Counted from the stretch's first letter, positions 1 through 6,680 are shown. The stretch: 8,082 nt of DNA from Pseudomonadota bacterium (GCA_029777935.1 JAKORH010000059.1:1-8082), one strand, 5' to 3'. The notes: generated by a model from the letters alone, not told the origin. Numbers and translations are program-made.

Positions 1-3000
1 ATGACCCTGCTTCCGTCAACCGCGCATTGTCTCTGCCTCGATATCGAAACCGCCGCCGATGCGGCGTTGACGATCCACAAGCTGGCGCTGTGGCGGGCGG
101 ATACGGCTCTCGGGGTGGCCTGGCACGGGCCGCGCATCGCTGCGTCGCTGGCGCGCATCGAAGAATTGAGCGCCGGCGCCGATTGCCTCCTCGGGCACAA
201 CATCGTCCGCCACGATCTGCCGGTGCTGGCGCGCCGCTATCCCGCGCTGTCGCTGCTGCGGCTGCCGGTGATCGACACGCTCGAACTGTCGCCGCTCGCT
301 TTCCCGGCCAACCCCTATCACAGCCTGGTCAAGGACTACAAACTGGTGCGCGCTACGCGCAACGATCCGCTCAAGGATGCGCAGCTCGCTTACCGGCTGT
401 GGCAGGACCAGTGCGCCGCTTTCGCCCGTCTCGCCGAGACCTCGCCCGACGAACTGGCCTGTCTGCATTACTTCCTGTCGTCGCCGGCCGACAGCGGGCC
501 GGCCGGCTATTTCGCCGCCTTGCGCGGCGCACCGCTGCCGTTGGCGGAGGCCGTCGACGCGGCGGTCGAGCGGCTGAGCGCCGGCAAGGTCTGCCCGCAA
601 CAAGCGCGCGCGCTGCGGCAGCGGGTGCTCGCGGATGCCGAGGATCGCCGCGCCTTCGCCTACGTGCTCGTCTGGCTGCGCGTCAGCGGCGGCAATTCGG
701 TGCTGCCGCCCTGGGTCTGGCGGCAATACCCGCAATGCCTGCGCTTCATCGAGCAGTTGCGCGCCACGCCGTGCGGCGACCGCGCTTGCCCCTACTGTGC
801 CGAACACCTCGATCCACGCCGCCAACTGGCGCACTACTTCGGCTTCGACGCCTTCCGCGCCGAGCCGTGCAACGCGCAGGGCGGCTCGCTGCAGGAAGAG
901 ATCGTGCGCGCAGCGTACGCCGGCGAGAGCGCCTTGGCCATCCTGCCGACCGGCGGCGGCAAATCGATCTGCTACCAGTTGCCGGCGCTGTCGCGCTACT
1001 GGCGCGACGGCAGCCTGACGGTGATCGTCTCGCCGCTGCAATCGCTGATGAAAGATCAGGTCGACAATCTCTTGCAAGCCGGCATCCTCAGCGCGGCGAC
1101 GCTGAACGGCCTGCTCACCCTGCCCGAGCGGCGCGACGTGCTCGACAAGATCCGCCTCGGCGACATCGGCCTGCTGCTGGTCTCGCCCGAGCAATTCCGC
1201 AATCGCGCTTTCGTCGAAGCGATCCGCCAGCGCCAGATCGCCACCTGGGTCTTCGACGAGGCGCATTGCCTGTCCCGCTGGGGCAACGATTTCCGGCCGG
1301 ATTATCACTACGTCGCGCGCTTCATCCGTGAAGGGCAGGCGCGTGGCACGCACGCCGCGGTGCCGGTCAGCGGTTTCACGGCGACGGCGAAACGCGAAGT
1401 CATCGACGACATCCGCGCGCATTTCCAGACGGAGCTGGCGCTCGAATTGCGCCTTTTCGATGGCGGTCACGAACGCGACAACCTGCACTACGAAGTGATG
1501 CCGGTCGGCAAGCCGGAAAAGCCGGCGCTGATCCATCGCCTGCTGAGCCAGGAATTCGGCGCGCCGGAACAGGCCGGGCAAGCGGATGGCGCCATCGTCT
1601 TCGCCGCCAGCCGCAAGAGCAGCGAGGAGTTGTCCGCCTTTCTGAAGGACATGGGCTGGACGTGCGCGCATTTCCACGCCGGTCTCGACGCCGGCCTGAA
1701 AAAGGACATCCAGCAGGCTTTCATCGCCGGCCAACTGAAGGTGATCGTCGCCACCAATGCCTTCGGCATGGGCGTCGACAAGCCGGACGTGCGGCTGGTG
1801 ATCCATGCCGAAATTCCCGGCTCGCTGGAAAACTATCTGCAGGAAGCCGGCCGCGCCGGCCGCGCCGGCCGCGATCGGCAGCATTCGCGCTGCGTGCTGC
1901 TCTACGACGAAGAGGATGTCGAAGTGCAGTTCGGCCTCTCGGCCCGCTCGCGACTCTCACGGCAGGACATCGCCGGCATCCTGCGCGCGCTGCGCCGCTA
2001 CGCGCGCAAAACGAAGACCAGCCAGGTGGTCGTCACGCCCGGCGAGATCCTCGCCGACGAAGAACTCGAAACGAGCGTCCAGGCCGGCCATCCCGACGCC
2101 GATACCAAATTCCGCACCGCCATCGCCTGGCTGGAGCGCGCGCGACTGCTCGAGCGCAATGAGAACCATACGCGCGTCTTTCCCGGCTGCCTGAAAGTGC
2201 CCGGACTCGCGGAGGCCGAGACGCACCTGCGCCGCGCCGACTTCTCCGACGAAGTCCATGCCCGCTTCCGCGATCTGGTGTCGCTGCTGATCAACGCGCG
2301 CGACGACGAAGGGATCAGCACCGACGAGCTGATGCTGGCGCTCGGCGTGTCGAGCAGCGAGGTCATCCGCATGCTGCACCAGCTCGAACGGCTGGGCATC
2401 CTGAGCAACGACATCTCGCTCACCGTCCTGCTGCGCCACGGCGTCAAGGGCGCCTCGCGCGACCGGCTGCAGGAACTGCTGACGCTGGAAAAAGCGCTGC
2501 TCGCGCTGCTGCCCGAACTGGCGCCGGATGCCGACGACGGCAACTGGCAGGACGTCAATCAGCGCGCGCTCTGTCAGGCGCTGAAAACCCGCAGCGGCCT
2601 CGACGAGATCCATCCCCAACAACTGATGAACCTCCTGCGTTCGCTGGCGCGGCCCTTCGGCGACGGCGAAAAGAGCCGCGGCGCGCTGATCGAAATCCGG
2701 CGCGTGCACCGCGATACGCTGAAGCTGAAGCTGAAACGCGCCTGGTCGGCGATCCGCGCCATCGCCGACAAACGGCGCGCGGTGGCCGGCGTGCTGCTCG
2801 CCGCGCTGCTCGCCAAGCTCGACGAACGCCTGCGCGGCGTCGACCTGCGCGTCGAATGCAAGATGGGCGAACTCGGCGCCGCGCTGCAAGCCGATCTGAC
2901 GCTCGCCGCGCAACTGCGCGACGAAACGCTGGCCATCGACGCCGGCCTCCTTTACCTGCACGACAACGGCGTGCTGATCCTCGACCGCGGCAAGAGCGTC

Positions 3001-5202
3001 TTCCGCTCGGCGATGACCATCGCCATCTATCCCGACGAGCGGCGCGGTTTCGTCAGCAGCGACTTCAAGCCATTGAAGGAACACTACGACGAGAAGAATT
3101 TCCAGATTCACGTCATGCAGCAATACGCCCGTCTCGGGCTGCAGAAGCTCTCCGAGGCGCTGGCCTTCGTGCTCGCCTATTTCACCTTGTCGAAACGCGA
3201 GTTCATCGAACGCTACTTCGCCGGGCGCAAAGAAATGCTCGAGCGGGCGACGACCGGGGAAGCGTACCAGCGCATCGTCGACGCGCTGCACCACCCGCTG
3301 CAGCAGCGGCTGGTCGCCGACAGGACGGACGTCAACCGCCTGATCCTCGCCGGACCCGGTTCCGGCAAGACGCGCGTCATCGTGCATCGCGTCGCCTTCC
3401 TCGTGCGCGTGCAGCGCGAGCCGCCGGGCAGCATCATCGTGCTGGCCTTCAACCGCGGCGCGGCGCGCGAAATCCGCCAGCGCCTGCGGCAACTGATCGC
3501 CGGCGACGCCGGCGCGGTCACCGTCCTCACCTACCACGCGCTGGCGATGCGCCTCACCGGCACCACCTTGGCCGACCTCGCCGAACGTGCCGGCGACGGG
3601 ATCACGCGCGAGCGGCTCGATGCCATCCTCGAGCGTGCGATCGCGCTGCTGCAGGGCGCCGACGCCGCGCCGGACGGGGAGAGCGAGGGCGACAGCGACG
3701 AACTGCGCGAACGGCTGCTCGCCGGCTACCGGCACATCCTGGTCGACGAATACCAGGACATCGACGCGCGCCAATACGAGCTGATCAGCGCGCTGGCCGG
3801 CCGGCGGACGGCCGACGCCGACGCGCGCCTGACGCTGCTCGCCGTCGGCGACGACGATCAGAACATCTACGCCTTCCGCGGCACGAACAACGCCTTCATC
3901 CAGCGCTTTCAGGAAGACTACCAGGCGAAGGTCGACTACCTGATCGACAACTACCGCTCGAGCGCGCACATCATCGCCGCCGCGAACGCGCTGATCGCCG
4001 CGCACGGCGGGCGGCTGAAAGCGGCGCAGGCGATCCGCATCGACCCTGCGCGCCGCCACGCCGCGCCCGGCGGGCGCTGGCAAAGCCTCGACCCGCTGCT
4101 GCAGGGGCGCGTGCAGCGGCTCGGCGTCCCCGCCGACCCGGTCGGGCAGGCGGTGGTCGTCCTCGCCGAATTGATGCGCCTGCGCGCGCTGGCGGCCGAC
4201 AGCGACTGGGGCGACGTCGCCGTGCTGGCGCGAACGCGCCTGCAGCTCGAACCCTTCGTCGCCTGGTGCCGGCAGCACCAGGTTCCCTGCCGCCTGAGCG
4301 AACGCGACAGCGCGCCGCGCCTCTACGAGACGCGCGAAGCGCAAACGCTGCTCGACAGGCTGCGCGGCAAAGTGCAGCGCCGGCTGCGCATCGCCGTGCT
4401 GCGCCGCGCGCTCGCCCGCGGCGGCGCGGCGGCGGCCGACAACCCGTGGTGGCAGCGGCTGGCGCAATTCATCGACGAACAGGCGGCAGTGTGGGGCGAA
4501 CTGGCCATCCCGAGCGCGACGCTGATCGACGAACTGTACGAATTCAGCGACGACAGCGGCCGGGCCGAGCGCGGCCGCCTGACGCTATCCACCGTGCACG
4601 CCGCCAAGGGACAGGAATTCGCCCAGGTGGTCATCCTCGACGGCGGCGAATGGCGCGCCGACGCGGCCGAACGGCGGCTGTACTACGTCGGCATGACGCG
4701 CGCCAAAGAGAACCTGATCCTCTGCCAGAGCGCCGCACGCGCGCATCCCCTGCTGGGCGACGTGCACGGCGACGGGGTGTGCGTCGTCCCGCCGCCCGAA
4801 GCGGTCGCGCGGCCCGCCGCGCTCAGCCTGCGCCGCGTCAGCCTGGGCAAGGCGGACGTCGATCTGGGCTTTGCCGGCCGTTGCGCCGCCGGGCAGCGCG
4901 TGCACGGCCTGCTCGCCGGGCTGGCGCATGGGCAGCGCCTGCAGCTACGGCACGACAACGGCCGCACGCTGCTCATCGAGCCGGAATCCGGCGTCGCCAT
5001 CGGCGCGCTGGCGAAAAAATTCGTCCTGCCGGCCGGGGAAATCGTCAGCGTGACGCTCGACACCCTCGTCCGGCGCAGCAAGAAACAGAGCGACCCCGAA
5101 TACCTGCCCCTGCTGCGCGTCGATCGCTGGTGGGCACCGCTGGTGACGCTGACGCTGCGGCCTGCGGCGGGTGGCGGGGAGAACGTTCCGGCGATCGGGT
5201 GA
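1..5202 (+). CDS. RecQ-UvrD double helicase with exonuclease-like N-terminus
   Basis: The 1733-residue product joins two helicase engines and probably acts in DNA repair or recombination. Residues about 8-135 resemble a DEDD 3'-5' exonuclease: DIE (D14, E16), GHN followed by HD near residue 70, and a late Asp in NDPLKDA; catalytic completeness is uncertain. A Cys cluster (C246, C258, C263, C266) may bind zinc. The RecQ SF2 core follows: Walker A LPTGGGKS (315-322), DEAH (419-422) with the aromatic-rich loop CLSRWGNDFRPDY, GFTATA (458-463), ATNAFGMGVDKPD (584-596) and motif VI (614-625). Residues about 640-860 look winged-helix-like. The SF1 UvrD/Rep core has GPGSGKT (1118-1124), DEYQD (1249-1253), GDDDQNIYAFRG (1283-1294), NYRSS (1317), TVHAAKGQEF (1531-1540) and YYVGMTRAKE (1561-1570). 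The last 130 residues are unassigned. No HRDC domain was recognised. The ATG is the first base of the window, so its ribosome site and promoter are unseen; the start is plausible because the exonuclease-like strand begins ten residues in. Helicase identity is certain; the cellular role is inferred. Confidence 0.93.
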   Translation: MTLLPSTAHCLCLDIETAADAALTIHKLALWRADTALGVAWHGPRIAASLARIEELSAGADCLLGHNIVRHDLPVLARRYPALSLLRLPVIDTLELSPLAFPANPYHSLVKDYKLVRATRNDPLKDAQLAYRLWQDQCAAFARLAETSPDELACLHYFLSSPADSGPAGYFAALRGAPLPLAEAVDAAVERLSAGKVCPQQARALRQRVLADAEDRRAFAYVLVWLRVSGGNSVLPPWVWRQYPQCLRFIEQLRATPCGDRACPYCAEHLDPRRQLAHYFGFDAFRAEPCNAQGGSLQEEIVRAAYAGESALAILPTGGGKSICYQLPALSRYWRDGSLTVIVSPLQSLMKDQVDNLLQAGILSAATLNGLLTLPERRDVLDKIRLGDIGLLLVSPEQFRNRAFVEAIRQRQIATWVFDEAHCLSRWGNDFRPDYHYVARFIREGQARGTHAAVPVSGFTATAKREVIDDIRAHFQTELALELRLFDGGHERDNLHYEVMPVGKPEKPALIHRLLSQEFGAPEQAGQADGAIVFAASRKSSEELSAFLKDMGWTCAHFHAGLDAGLKKDIQQAFIAGQLKVIVATNAFGMGVDKPDVRLVIHAEIPGSLENYLQEAGRAGRAGRDRQHSRCVLLYDEEDVEVQFGLSARSRLSRQDIAGILRALRRYARKTKTSQVVVTPGEILADEELETSVQAGHPDADTKFRTAIAWLERARLLERNENHTRVFPGCLKVPGLAEAETHLRRADFSDEVHARFRDLVSLLINARDDEGISTDELMLALGVSSSEVIRMLHQLERLGILSNDISLTVLLRHGVKGASRDRLQELLTLEKALLALLPELAPDADDGNWQDVNQRALCQALKTRSGLDEIHPQQLMNLLRSLARPFGDGEKSRGALIEIRRVHRDTLKLKLKRAWSAIRAIADKRRAVAGVLLAALLAKLDERLRGVDLRVECKMGELGAALQADLTLAAQLRDETLAIDAGLLYLHDNGVLILDRGKSVFRSAMTIAIYPDERRGFVSSDFKPLKEHYDEKNFQIHVMQQYARLGLQKLSEALAFVLAYFTLSKREFIERYFAGRKEMLERATTGEAYQRIVDALHHPLQQRLVADRTDVNRLILAGPGSGKTRVIVHRVAFLVRVQREPPGSIIVLAFNRGAAREIRQRLRQLIAGDAGAVTVLTYHALAMRLTGTTLADLAERAGDGITRERLDAILERAIALLQGADAAPDGESEGDSDELRERLLAGYRHILVDEYQDIDARQYELISALAGRRTADADARLTLLAVGDDDQNIYAFRGTNNAFIQRFQEDYQAKVDYLIDNYRSSAHIIAAANALIAAHGGRLKAAQAIRIDPARRHAAPGGRWQSLDPLLQGRVQRLGVPADPVGQAVVVLAELMRLRALAADSDWGDVAVLARTRLQLEPFVAWCRQHQVPCRLSERDSAPRLYETREAQTLLDRLRGKVQRRLRIAVLRRALARGGAAAADNPWWQRLAQFIDEQAAVWGELAIPSATLIDELYEFSDDSGRAERGRLTLSTVHAAKGQEFAQVVILDGGEWRADAAERRLYYVGMTRAKENLILCQSAARAHPLLGDVHGDGVCVVPPPEAVARPAALSLRRVSLGKADVDLGFAGRCAAGQRVHGLLAGLAHGQRLQLRHDNGRTLLIEPESGVAIGALAKKFVLPAGEIVSVTLDTLVRRSKKQSDPEYLPLLRVDRWWAPLVTLTLRPAAGGGENVPAIG
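1846..1872 (+). repeat. Three perfect 9-bp tandem repeats inside RecQ motif VI
   Basis: GCCGGCCGC occurs three times head to tail, in frame, encoding Ala-Gly-Arg three times (residues 616-624). The usual RecQ motif VI is QExGRAGRDG, with two such units, so this gene appears to carry one extra. Replication slippage is the simplest origin. The effect on the arginine-finger geometry is unknown. Confidence 0.85.
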
Positions 5203-5210
5203 CGGATCAG

Positions 5211-5239
5211 GTAGGGTGGATAAGCGCTGCGCATCCACC
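5211..5239 (+). repeat. REP-like palindrome, left copy
   Basis: This 29-bp element begins 8 bases after the helicase stop codon and starts GTAGGGTGGATAAGCG. Its inner part is itself palindromic: GGTGGAT pairs with ATCCACC across a short GC-rich loop. It matches the reverse complement of 5320-5348 at 26 of 29 positions. Together they have the layout of an inverted pair of intergenic REP elements, as commonly found beyond stop codons in proteobacterial chromosomes. It could fold in the 3' end of the helicase mRNA and protect or terminate it. Family assignment is by appearance only. Confidence 0.75.
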
Positions 5240-5319
5240 AGAAAATGCCTGCCACGTCCGTAGCGCCGCGGCGCCTGTTTTTCCTTGCGGTGATTCAATG
5301 GGGGAGTCATCGGATGGAT

Positions 5320-5348
5320 GGCGGATGCGCTGCGCTTATCCGCCCTAC
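5320..5348 (-). repeat. REP-like palindrome, right copy (inverted)
   Basis: This is the inverted partner of 5211-5239, with three differences in 29 bases. Two of these (T/C and A/G) are compensatory within the palindrome: GGTGGAT...ATCCACC becomes GGCGGAT...ATCCGCC, so both copies keep their stems. This argues that the folded structure is maintained, or that both copies derive from a mobile REP family. The 80 bases between the copies hold no recognisable gene. Confidence 0.75.
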
Positions 5349-5360
5349 GCCAAAATTTTC

Positions 5361-5388
5361 GGCGTGCCGCCCTGACGGGCGGCACGCC
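5361..5388 (-). terminator. 12-bp perfect hairpin, possible terminator of the minus-strand operon
   Basis: GGCGTGCCGCCC (5361-5372) pairs perfectly with GGGCGGCACGCC (5377-5388) across a 4-base loop. On the minus strand the stem is followed by GAAAATTTTGG, a short and interrupted T run, so it could end transcription of the DGR target gene. On the plus strand no T run follows. The hairpin is plain in the sequence; its terminator role is inferred and the U-tract is weak. Confidence 0.45.
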
Positions 5389-5440
5389 GGGCAGCGCTCC
5401 CGCGCAGCCCGCCTCGCCAGCTCCGCTGACGATGCAAACC

Positions 5441-5459
5441 CCGCCGGCACCGCCGGCGG
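5441..5459 (-). other. GC-rich hairpin just downstream of the target gene and VR
   Basis: CCGCCGGC pairs perfectly with GCCGGCGG across a 3-base loop, starting 2 bases beyond the target gene's stop codon and about 46 bases beyond the end of VR. In the Bordetella phage DGR a GC-rich hairpin/cruciform just past VR promotes retrohoming. This one has a comparable stem (8 bp) but a 3-base loop and a greater distance, so the equivalence is a suggestion. It could instead be part of the transcription terminator. Confidence 0.5.
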
Positions 5460-5461
5460 TC

Positions 5462-6310
5462 TCAACTCCCTTCTTCGGCCTGCTCCGCCGGCCCCAGGAG
5501 ACCCAGGGCGAGCCGGAACCCGTCCGTGCCGTAGCGGTCGTCGGGCACGTCGTGGAAGCGGTCGGCGGAACGCGCGCCCCCGCCGATGCCGCGCCACGAG
5601 CCGCCGCGCAACACGCGGCCGGCGCCCGGCGGCGCCCCGCGTGGGTCCCGTTGCGGCGTCGTCGGATACTGCCCGTACTCGTCGGCACACCACTCCCAGA
5701 CGTTGCCGTGCATCTCGTACAGCCCCCACGCGTTCGCCGGCAGTGTCCCCACCGCCACCGTCTGCTGCCGGTACCGCCCTTGGCGTCCGCCGGCGTAGGG
5801 ATAGTTGCCATCGTAATTGACCTGCTCCGGCGTGATGTCAGCGCCGAACGAAAATGGCGTCGTCGTCCCCGCCCGGCAGGCGTATTCCCATTCCGCTTCG
5901 CTCGGCAGCCGCGCCGAAAGCCCCGGTACGCGCCGGTTCAGTTCTTTCAGGAAGCCTTGCACCACGTCGTTCCAGCTCACCTGCTCGACCGGTCGGCGGG
6001 AGTCGTCGGCAAAACGGCTCGGGTTGTTGCCCTGCACCGCTTGCCACAAGGCTTGCGTGCACGCCGTGTCCGCCAGCCAGTAGCCGCGCGTCAGGGTCAC
6101 TTCGTGCTGAACTTCGTTGCTGAAACGCTCCGCCTCGTCCCCCGGCGATCCCATCAGGAACGTCCCCGGCGCCATCCAGCGAAATCGCTGCGCCGCATCG
6201 CCGACGGTGAGCCGCAGCCAGAGGCCGTACTCGTCGTCGCCCCAGGCGCTGGCCCAGGGCAGGGGAAAGCGCTCGGGCAGAAAGACGCTGGCGTCGTTGG
6301 TGATCGACAT
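5462..6310 (-). CDS. DGR target protein, formylglycine-generating-enzyme (SUMF1/FGE-sulfatase) fold
   Basis: This 282-residue protein has the FGE-sulfatase domain, a C-type-lectin-like fold often used as the scaffold of DGR variable proteins. Visible family motifs are FLMGSP (51-56), VTLTRGYWLADTACTQALW (71-89), NPSRF (96-100), PVEQVSWNDV (107-116), RLPSEAEWEYACRAGT (134-149), GNVWEWCADEY (202-212) and RVLRGGSW (232-239), then a GFRLA ending. Residues 229-268 are the variable repeat. Its only cysteines are C84, C145 and C208. The catalytic Cys pair of true FGE, which lies in the segment after RGGSW, is absent, so a binding role is more likely than sulfatase activation. No signal peptide is evident. 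The ATG at 6310 is the first possible ATG after an in-frame TAG near 6365. No good Shine-Dalgarno precedes it, so translation may depend on coupling or structure. It is the last gene of the cassette, and its natural ligand cannot be told from sequence. Confidence 0.92.
   Translation of the reverse strand: MSITNDASVFLPERFPLPWASAWGDDEYGLWLRLTVGDAAQRFRWMAPGTFLMGSPGDEAERFSNEVQHEVTLTRGYWLADTACTQALWQAVQGNNPSRFADDSRRPVEQVSWNDVVQGFLKELNRRVPGLSARLPSEAEWEYACRAGTTTPFSFGADITPEQVNYDGNYPYAGGRQGRYRQQTVAVGTLPANAWGLYEMHGNVWEWCADEYGQYPTTPQRDPRGAPPGAGRVLRGGSWRGIGGGARSADRFHDVPDDRYGTDGFRLALGLLGPAEQAEEGS
5506..5626 (-). repeat. DGR variable repeat (VR)
   Basis: This is the 3' coding end of the target gene, codons 229-268. 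It matches the TR at 6462-6582 base for base with a constant offset of 956 and no gaps. There are 18 mismatches: 16 fall on TR adenines (read on the minus strand: 11 A to G, 4 A to T, 1 A to C) and 2 do not. Thirteen residues differ from the TR-encoded peptide: 240-242, 244, 245, 250, 252, 254, 255, 258, 260, 261 and 263. The 5' 33 bases and 3' 17 bases are identical between VR and TR. The GC-rich 3' block GGGTTCCGGCTCGCCC is the likely initiation-of-mutagenic-homing site. Confidence 0.95.
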
Positions 6311-6339
6311 CGCGGGATGCCCGGTCAGGCGAGGCGCCG

Positions 6340-6381
6340 CGGCGGCAGGCGTTCGGCATGGGGCCTACCAGCCTGCCGCCG
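6340..6381 (-). other. 11-bp inverted repeat upstream of the target gene
   Basis: CGGCGGCAGGC (6340-6350) pairs perfectly with GCCTGCCGCCG (6371-6381), leaving a 20-base loop. On the minus strand it ends 29 bases before the target ATG and begins 81 bases after TR. No T run follows, so it is not a standard intrinsic terminator. It could bound the structured TR RNA, act as an mRNA processing or stability element between RT-TR and the target gene, or control the target's ribosome access. Function is inferred only. Confidence 0.45.
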
Positions 6382-6396
6382 GGCATTTGCTTTTCG

Positions 6397-6413
6397 CCGC
6401 CGAAAGTCGGCGG
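6397..6413 (-). other. GC-rich hairpin downstream of TR
   Basis: On the minus strand CCGCCGA pairs with TCGGCGG across a 3-base loop, 48 bases past the end of TR. Size, base composition and distance nearly match the hairpin beyond VR at 5441-5459. It may be part of the folded TR RNA needed by the reverse transcriptase. No T run follows on the minus strand. Confidence 0.45.
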
Positions 6414-6461
6414 ACAGGAAGGTCGTCTGGTCTCGAGCCGGAGTCGCCAACGCGAGAGCTG

Positions 6462-6582
6462 GGGCGAGCCGGAACCCGATCGTGTCGTTGCGGTTGTCGG
6501 GCTCGTTGTGGTTGCGGTTGGCGGAACGCGCGTTCCTGCCGCTGTTGTTCCACGAGCCGCCGCGCAACACGCGGCCGGCGCC
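6462..6582 (-). repeat. DGR template repeat (TR)
   Basis: This is the RNA template copied by the reverse transcriptase. Read on the minus strand it would encode [20 protein letters not shown] and onward, in register with the VR peptide, with AAC (Asn) codons where VR varies. It holds 24 adenines, all between 6549 and 6480, flanked by adenine-free ends of 33 and 18 bases. This arrangement confines mutagenesis to the ligand-binding face. The TR lies about 100 bases after the RT stop codon and about 150 bases before the target start, on the same strand as both. It probably works within a longer structured transcript whose ends cannot be fixed from sequence. Confidence 0.95.
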
Positions 6583-6593
6583 AGCGACAGCCT

Positions 6594-6614
6594 CCCTTAT
6601 CACCCTTATCACCC
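6594..6614 (-). repeat. Short tandem repeat flanking the TR 5' side
   Basis: On the minus strand GGGTGATAA occurs twice in tandem followed by GGG, 11 bases upstream of the TR start. It has no counterpart upstream of VR. It could be a structural element of the TR RNA leader or chance slippage. Confidence 0.6.
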
Positions 6615-6680
6615 GTTTTTCCTTCACGGCTGCCAGGGTCGAGCGCTCGGGATGCGACAGAGAACGAAGCAATCGGGCGC

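Noticed and set aside
16..1884. Minus-strand open frame of 622 codons
   Set aside because: It is an antisense shadow of the RecQ half with no domain evidence.
1957..4467. Minus-strand open frame of 836 codons
   Set aside because: It is antisense to the helicase, compositionally biased and without recognisable motifs, a common artefact in GC-rich genes.
5211..5348. Terminal inverted repeats of an insertion sequence
   Set aside because: The interior is only 80 bases with no transposase. The copies are individually palindromic, which fits a REP pair better than IS ends.
2856..5375. Plus-strand open frame of 839 codons in a second frame
   Set aside because: It is an Arg-rich frame-shifted shadow of the helicase gene, which is intact in frame 1 with both motif sets.
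5462..6310. Functional formylglycine-generating enzyme (sulfatase activator)
   Set aside because: The Cys pair needed for catalysis is missing from the segment after RGGSW, which is the diversified region, and no sulfatase gene is nearby in the window.
6594..6614. CRISPR-like or satellite array
   Set aside because: Only two 9-base units and no spacers; far too short for a CRISPR array.
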